A stretch of 64,000 bases of DNA, from NCBI GenBank assembly GCA_040398805.1, contig JBBATK010000001.1:372001-436000 (forward strand), given 5' to 3'. Position numbers and translations under genes: made by a program. The first letter of the stretch is position 1; every line of letters begins with the position of its first letter. The notes under the pieces are model-generated. The model did no database searches and was not told where the DNA came from. It saw nothing but the letters and a program-made list of their open reading frames with translations. Of the stretch, positions 55,370 to 63,573 are shown one piece after another. The DNA is from JBBATK01 sp040398805 (lineage in GTDB: Bacteria; Bacteroidota; Ignavibacteria; Kapaibacteriales; NICIL-2).

Positions 55370-55397
55370 CGAACGACGATTTCATCAACGGCAGGCA

Positions 55398-56828
55398 TCA
55401 GTGCAAGACGTGCGAGGTGAGCGACGAAAGCAAACTCGGAAACAGTCCGAGCACCAATACGAAGGTCGTGCACACAAACAACGTCAGACCGGCTGTTCCA
55501 CCCTCTCCGGATTCGGTTACCTCGGCAACGGGATCCTTGAAGTACATGAGCACGACGAGTCCGATGTAGAAATACACGGAAATCATCGACGAGATGACAG
55601 CAACGATCGTCAACCAGGTGTACCCGGCTTCCACCGCGGCGATGAACAGCGTGTACTTACCGAAAAAGCCCGCCATCGGGGGAATACCCGCCAGCGAGAA
55701 CATGAACAGAGCCATCAATGCGGCAAGGACCGGATGCTGACGGGAGAGACCGGCGTAGTCGCTGAGTTCGAGACGTCCGTTGTTGGACGATTCGAGAATG
55801 GAAACAACGACGAAGGCGCCCATCTGCATGAACATGTACGCAACGGCATAGAACAAGATGCCGCTGGAACCGCGCTCATTCATGGCGACAAAACCGATGA
55901 GAAGATAGCCCGCATGCGCTACGGACGAATACGCCAGCATGCGCTTGACATTCGTCTGAACAACCGCCGTGACATTTCCTACCACCATGGTCAATGCCGA
56001 TAGTACGGCAAGCGCACCCTGAAGCTGTCCGTGGTTGCCCTGTGGGACGACGATGCCGACAAGAGGTATCAACGCGCAGAGGGATGCCGCTTTACCCGCC
56101 GTGCTCATGAACGAAGTCACGACCGTCGGCGAACCTTCGTACACATCCGGTACCCATTGATGGAACGGGACGACCGCCACTTTGAACCCAAGTCCGATGA
56201 CGATCAGACCGGTTCCGAGGGCAAGGAGTCGAGGGAAATGCAGAGCACCTGACTGCACGTGTTCACGAATGACGGTGTAGTCGAGACTCCCTGTGGATCC
56301 ATAAATGAACGACATGCCGAACACAAGGAAGCCGGTTGCAAACGCACCAAGGAGGAAGTACTTCAAGGCGCTCTCGATGGAACGTTCGTTCGTGCGGAAG
56401 TACCCCGCAAGAACATAGAAGCATACCGACATGATTTCAATACCGATGAAGGTCATGAGGAGGTTGTTCGCATGTGCGATGACGCTCATACCCGCAACGG
56501 CGAACAAGGTCAACGAATAGAACTCGTCATGTTCGATATTCTCCCGAAGGATATACGGACGCGCAGCGAACAGGGTCAGGATTCCCGCCAAGCAGAAAAC
56601 CACATCGAAGAACGACGCATAACCGCCGACGTTGATCATTCCTTGGAATGCCGTTCCTTGTGCCCAGAAAGTGGCGCATGCGAACACCATCGAGGCAAGC
56701 ATGCTGAATCCGGCGAACATGAATGTCAGGCGCTCGCTTTTCGGTGTCAACGCATCGACAACGATGCAGATGACCGAGAGAAGCGATAAGACACTGAGCG
56801 GAGACGCATTAATGAGGTCTTGTAGCAT
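55398..56828 (-). CDS. nuoN: NADH-quinone oxidoreductase subunit N
   Basis: An antiporter-like membrane subunit of respiratory complex I. The 476-residue protein has about 14 hydrophobic helices, the conserved Lys-containing GLGFKVAVVPFHQWVPDVYEG motif, the trans-membrane Lys in VQTNVKRMLAYSSVAHAGYL and SLAGIPPMAGFFGKY. It is 59 bases downstream of nuoM. A terminator follows. NuoL, NuoK and the hydrophilic subunits are not in the window. Confidence 0.95.
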   Translation of the reverse strand: MLQDLINASPLSVLSLLSVICIVVDALTPKSERLTFMFAGFSMLASMVFACATFWAQGTAFQGMINVGGYASFFDVVFCLAGILTLFAARPYILRENIEHDEFYSLTLFAVAGMSVIAHANNLLMTFIGIEIMSVCFYVLAGYFRTNERSIESALKYFLLGAFATGFLVFGMSFIYGSTGSLDYTVIREHVQSGALHFPRLLALGTGLIVIGLGFKVAVVPFHQWVPDVYEGSPTVVTSFMSTAGKAASLCALIPLVGIVVPQGNHGQLQGALAVLSALTMVVGNVTAVVQTNVKRMLAYSSVAHAGYLLIGFVAMNERGSSGILFYAVAYMFMQMGAFVVVSILESSNNGRLELSDYAGLSRQHPVLAALMALFMFSLAGIPPMAGFFGKYTLFIAAVEAGYTWLTIVAVISSMISVYFYIGLVVLMYFKDPVAEVTESGEGGTAGLTLFVCTTFVLVLGLFPSLLSSLTSHVLH

Positions 56829-56887
56829 GGAGATAGTCCGATATGATTTTCACTTGAAACATCCGTCAACCGATACCGCTTCGCCGA

Positions 56888-58435
56888 TCAATGCTCCGGC
56901 GATGAGCTCACGCCCTTTGCGTGAACCGAGGGAGCCATGCCCAAAGCCTTCTCGACCACCAGCTTCGACGATGCGCTGCTGATGTCCATGAAGGTCTTCG
57001 GAAACACGCCGATCCAAACAATGAAGACGACGAGCGGGATGAGCGTCCACATCTCACGCGCGTTGACATCCGTCAGCATCTGGTTCTTGGGATTGTCATT
57101 GGTACCGAACATGACACGTTGGAACATCCACAGCAGGTAAACAGCGGCGAAAATCACCCCTGTCGCACTGAAGATGGCATAACCCCAATTGTGGAGGACG
57201 ACCGATTGGAAGGCACCGACAAGGGTGAGGAACTCTCCGACGAAACCGTTCAATCCCGGAAGGCCCACCGATGCGAACATCGCGATGGCGAAAAGCACTG
57301 CGAAGCGAGGCATGACATTCGTGATGCCACCAAACTCAGCGATATCCCTCGTGTGACGGCGCTCGTATACGACCCCGACGCACAAGAACAACATGCCCGT
57401 CGACAAACCGTGATTGACCATCTGGATGATAGCTCCCTGGACCCCTTCCTCGGTCATGGAAAAAATTCCCAGAACAACGAATCCGAGGTGGCTCACCGAT
57501 GAATACGCGACAAGCTTCTTGACGTCCGTCTGCACCATGGCGACGAGTGCGCCGTAAATGATGCCGATGACGGCAAGCGTACAAATGAACGGCGCGAACA
57601 TCCGTGATGCTTCCGGAAACAAGTCAAGATTGAAGCGGATGAGACCGTAGGTTCCAAGCTTCAGAAGGATTCCCGCAAGGATGACCGAGCCGGCCGTTGG
57701 CGCTTGGACGTGCGCATCCGGAAGCCATGTGTGGAACGGAAACAACGGGACTTTGATACAGAAGGAGAGCGCGAACGCAAGGAACATCCATTTCGAGATC
57801 TCTGTCGGGATGGTCGGAGCGATGGTCTGAAGCTTTAAGAAGCTGGCGGTGAACCCATGACCGTTCTGTTGCGCATAATATCCCAGCCACACGATCGCCA
57901 CAAGCATGAGGAGGGAGCCGACGACGGTATACAGAAAAAACTTCACTGCGGCGTACACCCTGTCCTGACCGCCCCAGATACCGATAAGGAAATACATCGG
58001 AATGAGGATCAACTCCCAGAACGTGTAGAACAGGAAGGTGTCCATCGCCATGAAGGTGCCCGCCATGCCGAATTGTAGGAAAAGCAGCATCATGTAATAC
58101 TCTTTTTCGCGCTTGCTGATGGCTTCGAACGAAGAGTAGATGGCTATCGGCATCATGAACGTGGTGAGCAGGACAAGGAGCAGGCTCATCCCGTCAAGTC
58201 CGAGGCGGAAACCGATGTCGAGCGAGGCTATCCACGGCACGTCCACGATGAACTGGAACCCGGGATTGGTTCGATCGAACGCGAAGAACAACGGGATGGA
58301 TGCAAGAAACGTCACGATCGAAACACCCAGAGAGGTGTTCCGGATGATAGAGACCTGCTCGCGACGCGTCAAGAGAATCGCGATGGCTCCGAGGAGCGGT
58401 AAAAGCAAGGTAGCAAAGAGCGAACTCATCCCCAT
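56888..58435 (-). CDS. nuoM: NADH-quinone oxidoreductase subunit M
   Basis: A proton-pumping membrane subunit of complex I. The 515-residue protein shows about 14 helices, the conserved Glu in FYTFWELILIPMYFLIGIWGG, the Lys helix IKVPLFPFHTWLPDAHVQAP, VQTDVKKLVAYSSVSHLGFV and the C-terminal PGLNGFVGEFL. No other nuo gene lies upstream; a promoter-like box (58469-58476) precedes it. It is thus expressed with nuoN as a two-gene unit, with nuoL missing from the usual LMN order. Confidence 0.96.
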   Translation of the reverse strand: MGMSSLFATLLLPLLGAIAILLTRREQVSIIRNTSLGVSIVTFLASIPLFFAFDRTNPGFQFIVDVPWIASLDIGFRLGLDGMSLLLVLLTTFMMPIAIYSSFEAISKREKEYYMMLLFLQFGMAGTFMAMDTFLFYTFWELILIPMYFLIGIWGGQDRVYAAVKFFLYTVVGSLLMLVAIVWLGYYAQQNGHGFTASFLKLQTIAPTIPTEISKWMFLAFALSFCIKVPLFPFHTWLPDAHVQAPTAGSVILAGILLKLGTYGLIRFNLDLFPEASRMFAPFICTLAVIGIIYGALVAMVQTDVKKLVAYSSVSHLGFVVLGIFSMTEEGVQGAIIQMVNHGLSTGMLFLCVGVVYERRHTRDIAEFGGITNVMPRFAVLFAIAMFASVGLPGLNGFVGEFLTLVGAFQSVVLHNWGYAIFSATGVIFAAVYLLWMFQRVMFGTNDNPKNQMLTDVNAREMWTLIPLVVFIVWIGVFPKTFMDISSASSKLVVEKALGMAPSVHAKGVSSSPEH

Positions 58436-58468
58436 TGTGTCTCGTTTGAAGTCGTAAGTACAATGCCC

Positions 58469-58499
58469 GCAATATAGCAGAGTGGGTAGAATTGAGAAA
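58469..58499 (-). promoter_or_regulatory. Promoter of nuoM-nuoN
   Basis: On the minus strand TTT (58497-58499), 20 bases, then TATATTGC (58469-58476). The same TTT-20 bases-TATATTGC arrangement precedes the Omp28-like gene at 62392-62422. It is a variant of TAnnTTTG, 34 bases before the nuoM ATG. Confidence 0.5.
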
Positions 58500-58631
58500 G
58501 GTGCGGGGCGCTGACGACAGGACTGTTGTGGACAAATAGTGCCGGCTTGGTGCGGAGTCGGCGTGCGGCAACCGTCCGGATGTCCCTACGCAGGAGGAGG
58601 CGCACGTTGCGCGCTTCAGGACGTTGCACGA

Positions 58632-59714
58632 TCACGAGAGCATCGATTCTCGGATGCGAAGGTAAGAGTCATACCGACCTGCATCGATCAACCCCTCTTC
58701 CACCGCCTGCATCACCTTGCACCCAGGCTCGTGGGTATGCGAGCACGGCAGGTACTTGCAGTCCTGATAGTACGCATCGAAATCATGAAAGAAGTAACTG
58801 AGGTCGTCGATGTGTATGTCACTCACCGCGAACTCCCGGATGCCGGGAGTATCCACCAGGCACCCGCCTCCGGCAAGTCCGAAGATTCTCGCTCCCGTCG
58901 TCGTGTGCTTCCCTTTATCGTATTTGGTGCTGATCTCTCGGACCTTCTGCAGATCGAGTTCGAAGCATGCGTTGATGAGCGATGACTTACCCACGCCGCT
59001 CGGACCGGCCAACATGGCGGTCGTCCCTTTCACCATTATCCGGACTTCCTCCAGTCCCTCGCCCGTCTTGCAACTGCAATACACGACCGGAAGTCCCAAC
59101 TCGACGTAACAGCGCAGATCCTCCTCCACCGCCTCGCGTACCATGAGCTCTATCTTGTTGATCACAAGGAGCGGCTTCATGCCTCCGTGTTCGACGGCGA
59201 TCAGGTACCGGTCGATAAGACGTCGGTTATAGAACGGTTCCGCGGCGGACTGGACGATGACGCAGTATTCCACGTTCGATGCCAGACACTGCAGGGAACT
59301 GCGCTCACCCGCTGTTTTCCGCAGCAGACGTCCCGTCCGTTTCTCCACGTCGAGAATCACTCCGTGTCGGACATCGTTCTCCTCTGCGGCGAACAGCACA
59401 TGATCGCCCACACACACCACGGTGTCGTCATCATTGTCCGACACGACAATTCCCGCCAGATGGCATTCCCGCACCTGCGGGAATTCACCAACTACCCCTT
59501 CGCGCGTGCCGTCGTCGGCCACGAGCCACCGGGCACCGCTTGTTCCTACCACCCTGCCTCTGCCCGTTGCCTTGTCCCGAATCTGTGAGCTCTCCCGCTT
59601 CATCCCCGTGCTGTACCGCTCACGTGAAAACTCCACTGCCTCATGCTGATGACGCGTGTGGTCGGTTTTGACGATGGACTTCCTGCCGGGCTTTCGTGAA
59701 ATCTTTTTTTGCAT
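58632..59714 (-). CDS. rsgA: Ribosome small-subunit-dependent GTPase RsgA
   Basis: Late 30S assembly factor with GTPase activity. The 360-residue protein has a basic N-terminal extension of about 50 residues, an OB-fold, and a circularly permuted GTPase. Its order is NKIEL (G4), the P-loop GPSGVGKSSLIN, the G2 element TTTGARI and G3 DTPGIREF. The zinc site follows in CKYLPCSHTHEPGCKV. I chose the ATG at 59714, downstream of the -7-like box at 59746-59753; an ATG at 59603 gives a 323-residue form closer to the family norm. It is divergent from priA. Confidence 0.94.
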   Translation of the reverse strand: MQKKISRKPGRKSIVKTDHTRHQHEAVEFSRERYSTGMKRESSQIRDKATGRGRVVGTSGARWLVADDGTREGVVGEFPQVRECHLAGIVVSDNDDDTVVCVGDHVLFAAEENDVRHGVILDVEKRTGRLLRKTAGERSSLQCLASNVEYCVIVQSAAEPFYNRRLIDRYLIAVEHGGMKPLLVINKIELMVREAVEEDLRCYVELGLPVVYCSCKTGEGLEEVRIMVKGTTAMLAGPSGVGKSSLINACFELDLQKVREISTKYDKGKHTTTGARIFGLAGGGCLVDTPGIREFAVSDIHIDDLSYFFHDFDAYYQDCKYLPCSHTHEPGCKVMQAVEEGLIDAGRYDSYLRIRESMLS

Positions 59715-59745
59715 GCGGACGGACGGTTGCGGTGTCTGTGAGGTG

Positions 59746-59753
59746 CAATAATA
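59746..59753 (-). promoter_or_regulatory. Possible -7 box for rsgA
   Basis: On the minus strand TATTATTG differs from TAnnTTTG at one base, about 32 bases before the rsgA ATG. Confidence 0.4.
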
Positions 59754-59828
59754 CGCAGCGACCGCCTGCAGGCGGGCAAACACGTCCAGACGACCTCCCT
59801 TTCCCCTCGTCGGCCATCCTCTGCAACG

Positions 59829-59836
59829 TAGTTTTG
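59829..59836 (+). promoter_or_regulatory. -7 box for priA
   Basis: TAGTTTTG is a perfect TAnnTTTG match only 11 bases before the priA ATG. It lies inside the inverted repeat CTGCAA-7 bases-TTGCAG (59821-59839), so a repressor could block it. Confidence 0.5.
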
Positions 59837-59847
59837 CAGTACTTCTC

Positions 59848-62358
59848 ATGCCGCACCATGTCAACATAGCGCTCCCTATCCCTGCCCGACGCACCTTCAC
59901 CTATACGGTTCCGGACGACGCTGATGTGCAGTGTGGAATGCGCGCCCTCGTGCCCTTCGGTAAGAGGACGCTCACAGGCATCATCGTGGAAACCCATGCG
60001 CCGTCGTTAGCCGAGGCGAAACCTGTGCACGAGATCCTTGATGTCATTCCCGTGTTCGATGCCACGATGCTGGAGTTCACCAAATGGATGTCCGACTACT
60101 ACCTGGCATCATGGGGCGAAACGCTCCATGCGGCATTGCCGCAGGGCATGACGCCCGAGTCCGTCATCAGCGTGTCGCTCACGGCACCCCTCGATGATCG
60201 TCAACTGCAAGAAATGGCACGTCATGCTCCGAAACGGGCTGCCTTGCTCGTGGCATTGGAGCGTCATAAGGGTCCTTTGCACGTGTCCACCCTTCAACGC
60301 GCCCTGCAGAGCGATTCCGTCGCGTCGCAGCTCGATGCCTTGGAGCATGCAGGACTTGTCACCATCAGCCGTGAGATTCACGGACGTGCCAAGGCGAAGA
60401 CACAAAAAGCGGTTTCGCTATCCGCAGACATCCGTTCCGATCACGACAAACTCCGCGCCCTTCTTGATGAACTTGATTCACGAGCACCTGTGCAAGCCCG
60501 AATCATCAGCGTGCTAAGCCTGCATCATCGGCGAAGTGAGGAACCGATGGTCGTCGCCGAGCTTGTCAAGTCCGCCAAAGCGCAGACCGCCTCCATTCAG
60601 ACGTTGGTGGACAAAGGCATCTGCGAAGAGCACGTCGTGGAGGTGCAGCGCAGAGGCGACAGCGACGGAGCGGAATCGCTCGCGCATCGTGACGAAACGG
60701 CGCTTCCCTTGCATGCCGAGCAACAACATGCCTCGGACGTCATCGCCGATGCTTTGTCGTCGGGCCAACAGAAGACCTTCCTCCTCCACGGCATCACGGG
60801 AAGCGGTAAGACCTTGGTCTATATGCACGCCATCCGAAAGGCGCGCGAACTTGGAAAGAGCGCGTTGGTGCTTGTTCCCGAAATCTCCTTGACTCCGCAG
60901 CTGATCGACCGGTTCCGCATGACCTTTGGCAACGACATCGCGGTCATCCACAGTCGCATGAGTCCCGGTGAACGCTACGACACATGGCGAGCCATCGCCG
61001 GTGGACGCATCTCCATCGTCCTCGGCGTCCGCAGCGCCCTCTTCGCACCGATCGCTTCGTGCGGACTCATCATCGTGGACGAGGAGCACGAGAGTTCGTA
61101 TAAACAGGATTCTCCCTCGCCACGGTACCACGCGCGAGATAGCGCCGTCATGCGCGGAGTGCTCAACCACGCCGTCGTCATTCTCGGCTCCGCCACGCCG
61201 TCCATGGAAAGCATGTACAATGCGCAGACGGGTAAGTATCATCTTCTGGAATTGCACCACCGAAGCGATAATGCCGTCCTGCCAACAGTTCGTCTGATCG
61301 ATGTTCGCGACGCTCGGAAGAGAAAGAAGATGTCGGGGGCCTTCTCCGACGAGTTGCTCGACGAGATCAAGAAACGCGTGGCGGCGAATGAGGGTGTGCT
61401 GTTGCTGCAGAACAGACGTGGGTTTTCTCCGCGCCTCGAGTGCGGGGATTGCGGACACATCCCCACCTGCAATCAGTGCAGCGTGGCACTCACCTATCAC
61501 AAGCATACGAATCTCCTCCGGTGTCACTACTGCGGATCCACAAGACCCGCGTTGAAGAGCTGCGCGGAATGCGGAAGTGCGGAGATGGCGGAAGTGGGCG
61601 TGGGAACGCAGCGGGCCGAGGAGGAACTTCAGGAATTGATGGAACGCGACGGCGTGAAGGCACGTATCGCGCGGGTGGATCTGGACTCCACCTCGACGAA
61701 AGGATCGTTCCGAAAACTGTTGACGGACTTCAAGAACGGCTCGACGGATATCCTCATCGGCACGAAGATGATCGCCAAAGGTCTGGACATCGACCGTGTG
61801 ACGTTGGTGGGCGTCATCAATGCAGACCTCCAGTTGTATGTACCGGACTTCCGTTCCACGGAACGCACCTTCCAACTGCTCACGCAAGTCGCGGGCAGAG
61901 CCGGACGTTCAGGATCGTTCAAAGGTGAGGTTCTCATCCAGACGGGGCATCCCACCCACACCGCCTTGTTGGCGTCGCAACTGCACGACTATCACATGAT
62001 GTATAACGACGAACTGCAACATCGGAGAGAGGCCGTGTACCCGCCGTATTCCCGCTTCGTCGTCATCGAACTCACGAGCACGGACATGCAGATGGTGGAT
62101 GCTCACGCGCAGCATCTGTGCTTCGCCCTTCCGCGCACCCATCCCGCTCTCCAGGTGTTGGGTCCCACCCGCCCCATGATGGACAAGCTTCGCGGACAGT
62201 TCCGTCGCGTCATCATCATCAAGAACCGGAAAGCCGAAGACCCCGGAGGCAACATCCTGCGTCATGCCATCTCGACGGCACTCCAGCACTATCGCGATCG
62301 GCACGCGCACTCGAACGTCCGCGTCACGGTAGATGTGGACTCACAGTCCGCCGTCTAG
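59848..62358 (+). CDS. priA: Primosomal replication-restart helicase PriA
   Basis: Binds stalled replication forks and loads the primosome. The 836-residue protein has the N-terminal 3'-DNA-end-binding domain and winged-helix region, Walker A GITGSGKTLVY near residue 315, the DEAH-type box VDEEHESSYKQD, and FLGSATPS-like VILGSATPSMES. The paired zinc sites follow (CGDCGHIPTCNQC and CHYCGSTRPALKSCAECGS), then helicase motifs V and VI including GTKMIAKGLDI and QVAGRAGRSGSF. The length is slightly above the E. coli form (732). The ATG gives a short leader after the -7 box. Confidence 0.97.
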   Translation: MPHHVNIALPIPARRTFTYTVPDDADVQCGMRALVPFGKRTLTGIIVETHAPSLAEAKPVHEILDVIPVFDATMLEFTKWMSDYYLASWGETLHAALPQGMTPESVISVSLTAPLDDRQLQEMARHAPKRAALLVALERHKGPLHVSTLQRALQSDSVASQLDALEHAGLVTISREIHGRAKAKTQKAVSLSADIRSDHDKLRALLDELDSRAPVQARIISVLSLHHRRSEEPMVVAELVKSAKAQTASIQTLVDKGICEEHVVEVQRRGDSDGAESLAHRDETALPLHAEQQHASDVIADALSSGQQKTFLLHGITGSGKTLVYMHAIRKARELGKSALVLVPEISLTPQLIDRFRMTFGNDIAVIHSRMSPGERYDTWRAIAGGRISIVLGVRSALFAPIASCGLIIVDEEHESSYKQDSPSPRYHARDSAVMRGVLNHAVVILGSATPSMESMYNAQTGKYHLLELHHRSDNAVLPTVRLIDVRDARKRKKMSGAFSDELLDEIKKRVAANEGVLLLQNRRGFSPRLECGDCGHIPTCNQCSVALTYHKHTNLLRCHYCGSTRPALKSCAECGSAEMAEVGVGTQRAEEELQELMERDGVKARIARVDLDSTSTKGSFRKLLTDFKNGSTDILIGTKMIAKGLDIDRVTLVGVINADLQLYVPDFRSTERTFQLLTQVAGRAGRSGSFKGEVLIQTGHPTHTALLASQLHDYHMMYNDELQHRREAVYPPYSRFVVIELTSTDMQMVDAHAQHLCFALPRTHPALQVLGPTRPMMDKLRGQFRRVIIIKNRKAEDPGGNILRHAISTALQHYRDRHAHSNVRVTVDVDSQSAV

Positions 62359-62391
62359 AACAGCACAAGCGCACATGCGTCCTTCAATTCA

Positions 62392-62422
62392 TTTTCATTC
62401 GACGGCGCGCCCGCTATATTGC
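62392..62422 (+). promoter_or_regulatory. Promoter of the Omp28-like gene
   Basis: TTT (62392-62394), 20 bases, then TATATTGC (62415-62422), the same arrangement as before nuoM. The ATG is 41 bases after the -7 box. Confidence 0.5.
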
Positions 62423-62463
62423 ACCGAATGGTTGACGACAACATCGAATTCAGGAATCGGAAT

Positions 62464-63303
62464 ATGAAGCAAATCGTCGCGGTAGCATGCGTGGCTCTCG
62501 CCCTGTTGATGGGATGCGATGAGGTCAATCCTCCCTATGAGAAGAGCGGAAACGCTGGTCCGGTGGACACCACAGGATACGGTCAACACGTGCTTCTGGA
62601 AGAATTCACCGGGCACACGTGCCGGAACTGTCCCGTGGGACACAAAGTGGCCGAGCAGCTCCGCACGCTGTATGGCGAGAAGATCGTGACCATGGCCATT
62701 CATGCGGGAGCCTTTGCCATTCCCGAAGCGGAGTATCCCGAGGATTTCCGTACCTCGGCTGGTGATGCTCTCAATACCTTGTTCAAGGTCTCCTCCTACC
62801 CTGCCGGTGTCGTGAATCGAGCGCCGGTCAGCGGACAGTATGTGCAGAGTTCCGTGGCGTGGGCCTCGCTTGTGGATACCTTGTCGAAGGGTCAGTCGCC
62901 CTTCAAGCTGACCCTTACCCCGACCTATACTGCAGCGACCAAAAGTCTTTCCCTTGGTGTCCGCGTGCAGACCCGTGCCCTCTACACGAGCAGCAAGCCG
63001 GTTGCGATGATGTGGTACATCGTCGAGGACTCCGTCATCGCTCCTCAATTGAATTTCAACACGCGTATCCCGAACTATGTACACAAGGACGTGTTCCGCG
63101 ACGCCCCCATGGGCGTGTACGGCAAAGCGTTCTTCAGCGGTAATACCATCGCGGCCAAGACTACGAAGGACACGACCCTGAACTACTCATTCGCTTCGGT
63201 GCCGTATGTACCGGAAAAATGCAAAGCCATCGTTGTCATGGCTCTACAGGAGCCGGATTATAGAGTGCTTCAAGTATCGGAAGTCCACGTGGTCAAGGAG
63301 TAA
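62464..63303 (+). CDS. Omp28-related outer-membrane lipoprotein
   Basis: A 279-residue protein with a good lipobox (LALLMGC). The Omp28 motif follows: LLEEFTGHTCRNCPVGHK, whose CxxC recalls thioredoxins, then IVTMAIHAGAF and YPAGVVNR. Omp28 proteins occur in Bacteroidota, where some act as adhesins or carry redox-like folds; the function here is unknown. The ATG at 62464 opens the signal, whereas the frame to 62419 runs into the promoter box. No neighbour shares its strand closely apart from the tRNA gene 128 bases on. Confidence 0.88.
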   Translation: MKQIVAVACVALALLMGCDEVNPPYEKSGNAGPVDTTGYGQHVLLEEFTGHTCRNCPVGHKVAEQLRTLYGEKIVTMAIHAGAFAIPEAEYPEDFRTSAGDALNTLFKVSSYPAGVVNRAPVSGQYVQSSVAWASLVDTLSKGQSPFKLTLTPTYTAATKSLSLGVRVQTRALYTSSKPVAMMWYIVEDSVIAPQLNFNTRIPNYVHKDVFRDAPMGVYGKAFFSGNTIAAKTTKDTTLNYSFASVPYVPEKCKAIVVMALQEPDYRVLQVSEVHVVKE

Positions 63304-63431
63304 GCGTCGGCGAGTGCCGTCCTTCCGACCTCGATGTCGTGCCTGTGGCAAAAGCAGTTTGCCGTACCAAGTTTTCATCGCATTTTTGTGCTCCTCTCGC
63401 ACCGAGACCGCATGGTCATCGGACGAGTTCC

Positions 63432-63513
63432 GGAGGGCTCGCATAATGGTATTGCAGCAGTCTTGAAAACTGCCGGGCGCAAGCCTGTGGGGGTTCGAGT
63501 CCCTCGCCCTCCG
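63432..63513 (+). tRNA. tRNA-Ser (anticodon TGA)
   Basis: The acceptor GGAGGGC pairs with GCCCTCC, with discriminator G at 63513. The anticodon loop CTTGAAA between GCAGT and ACTGC gives TGA (63464-63466), reading UCA codons. A long variable arm (GGGC-GCAA-GCCT) marks it as class II. The D-arm has only three pairs (GCA/TGC around TAATGGTAT), shorter than in the other serine tRNA here. CCA is not encoded. Confidence 0.93.
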
Positions 63514-63573
63514 CTCCCTTCCTTCCGTTCCCTTGCATGATCAGAACGCGCCGGCTGTGCTGTCATCGTCCGG

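Noticed and set aside
60514..61887. Long 457-codon antisense frame opposite priA
   Set aside because: It lies wholly inside a well-supported gene with no recognisable protein motifs; GC-rich antisense frames are common.
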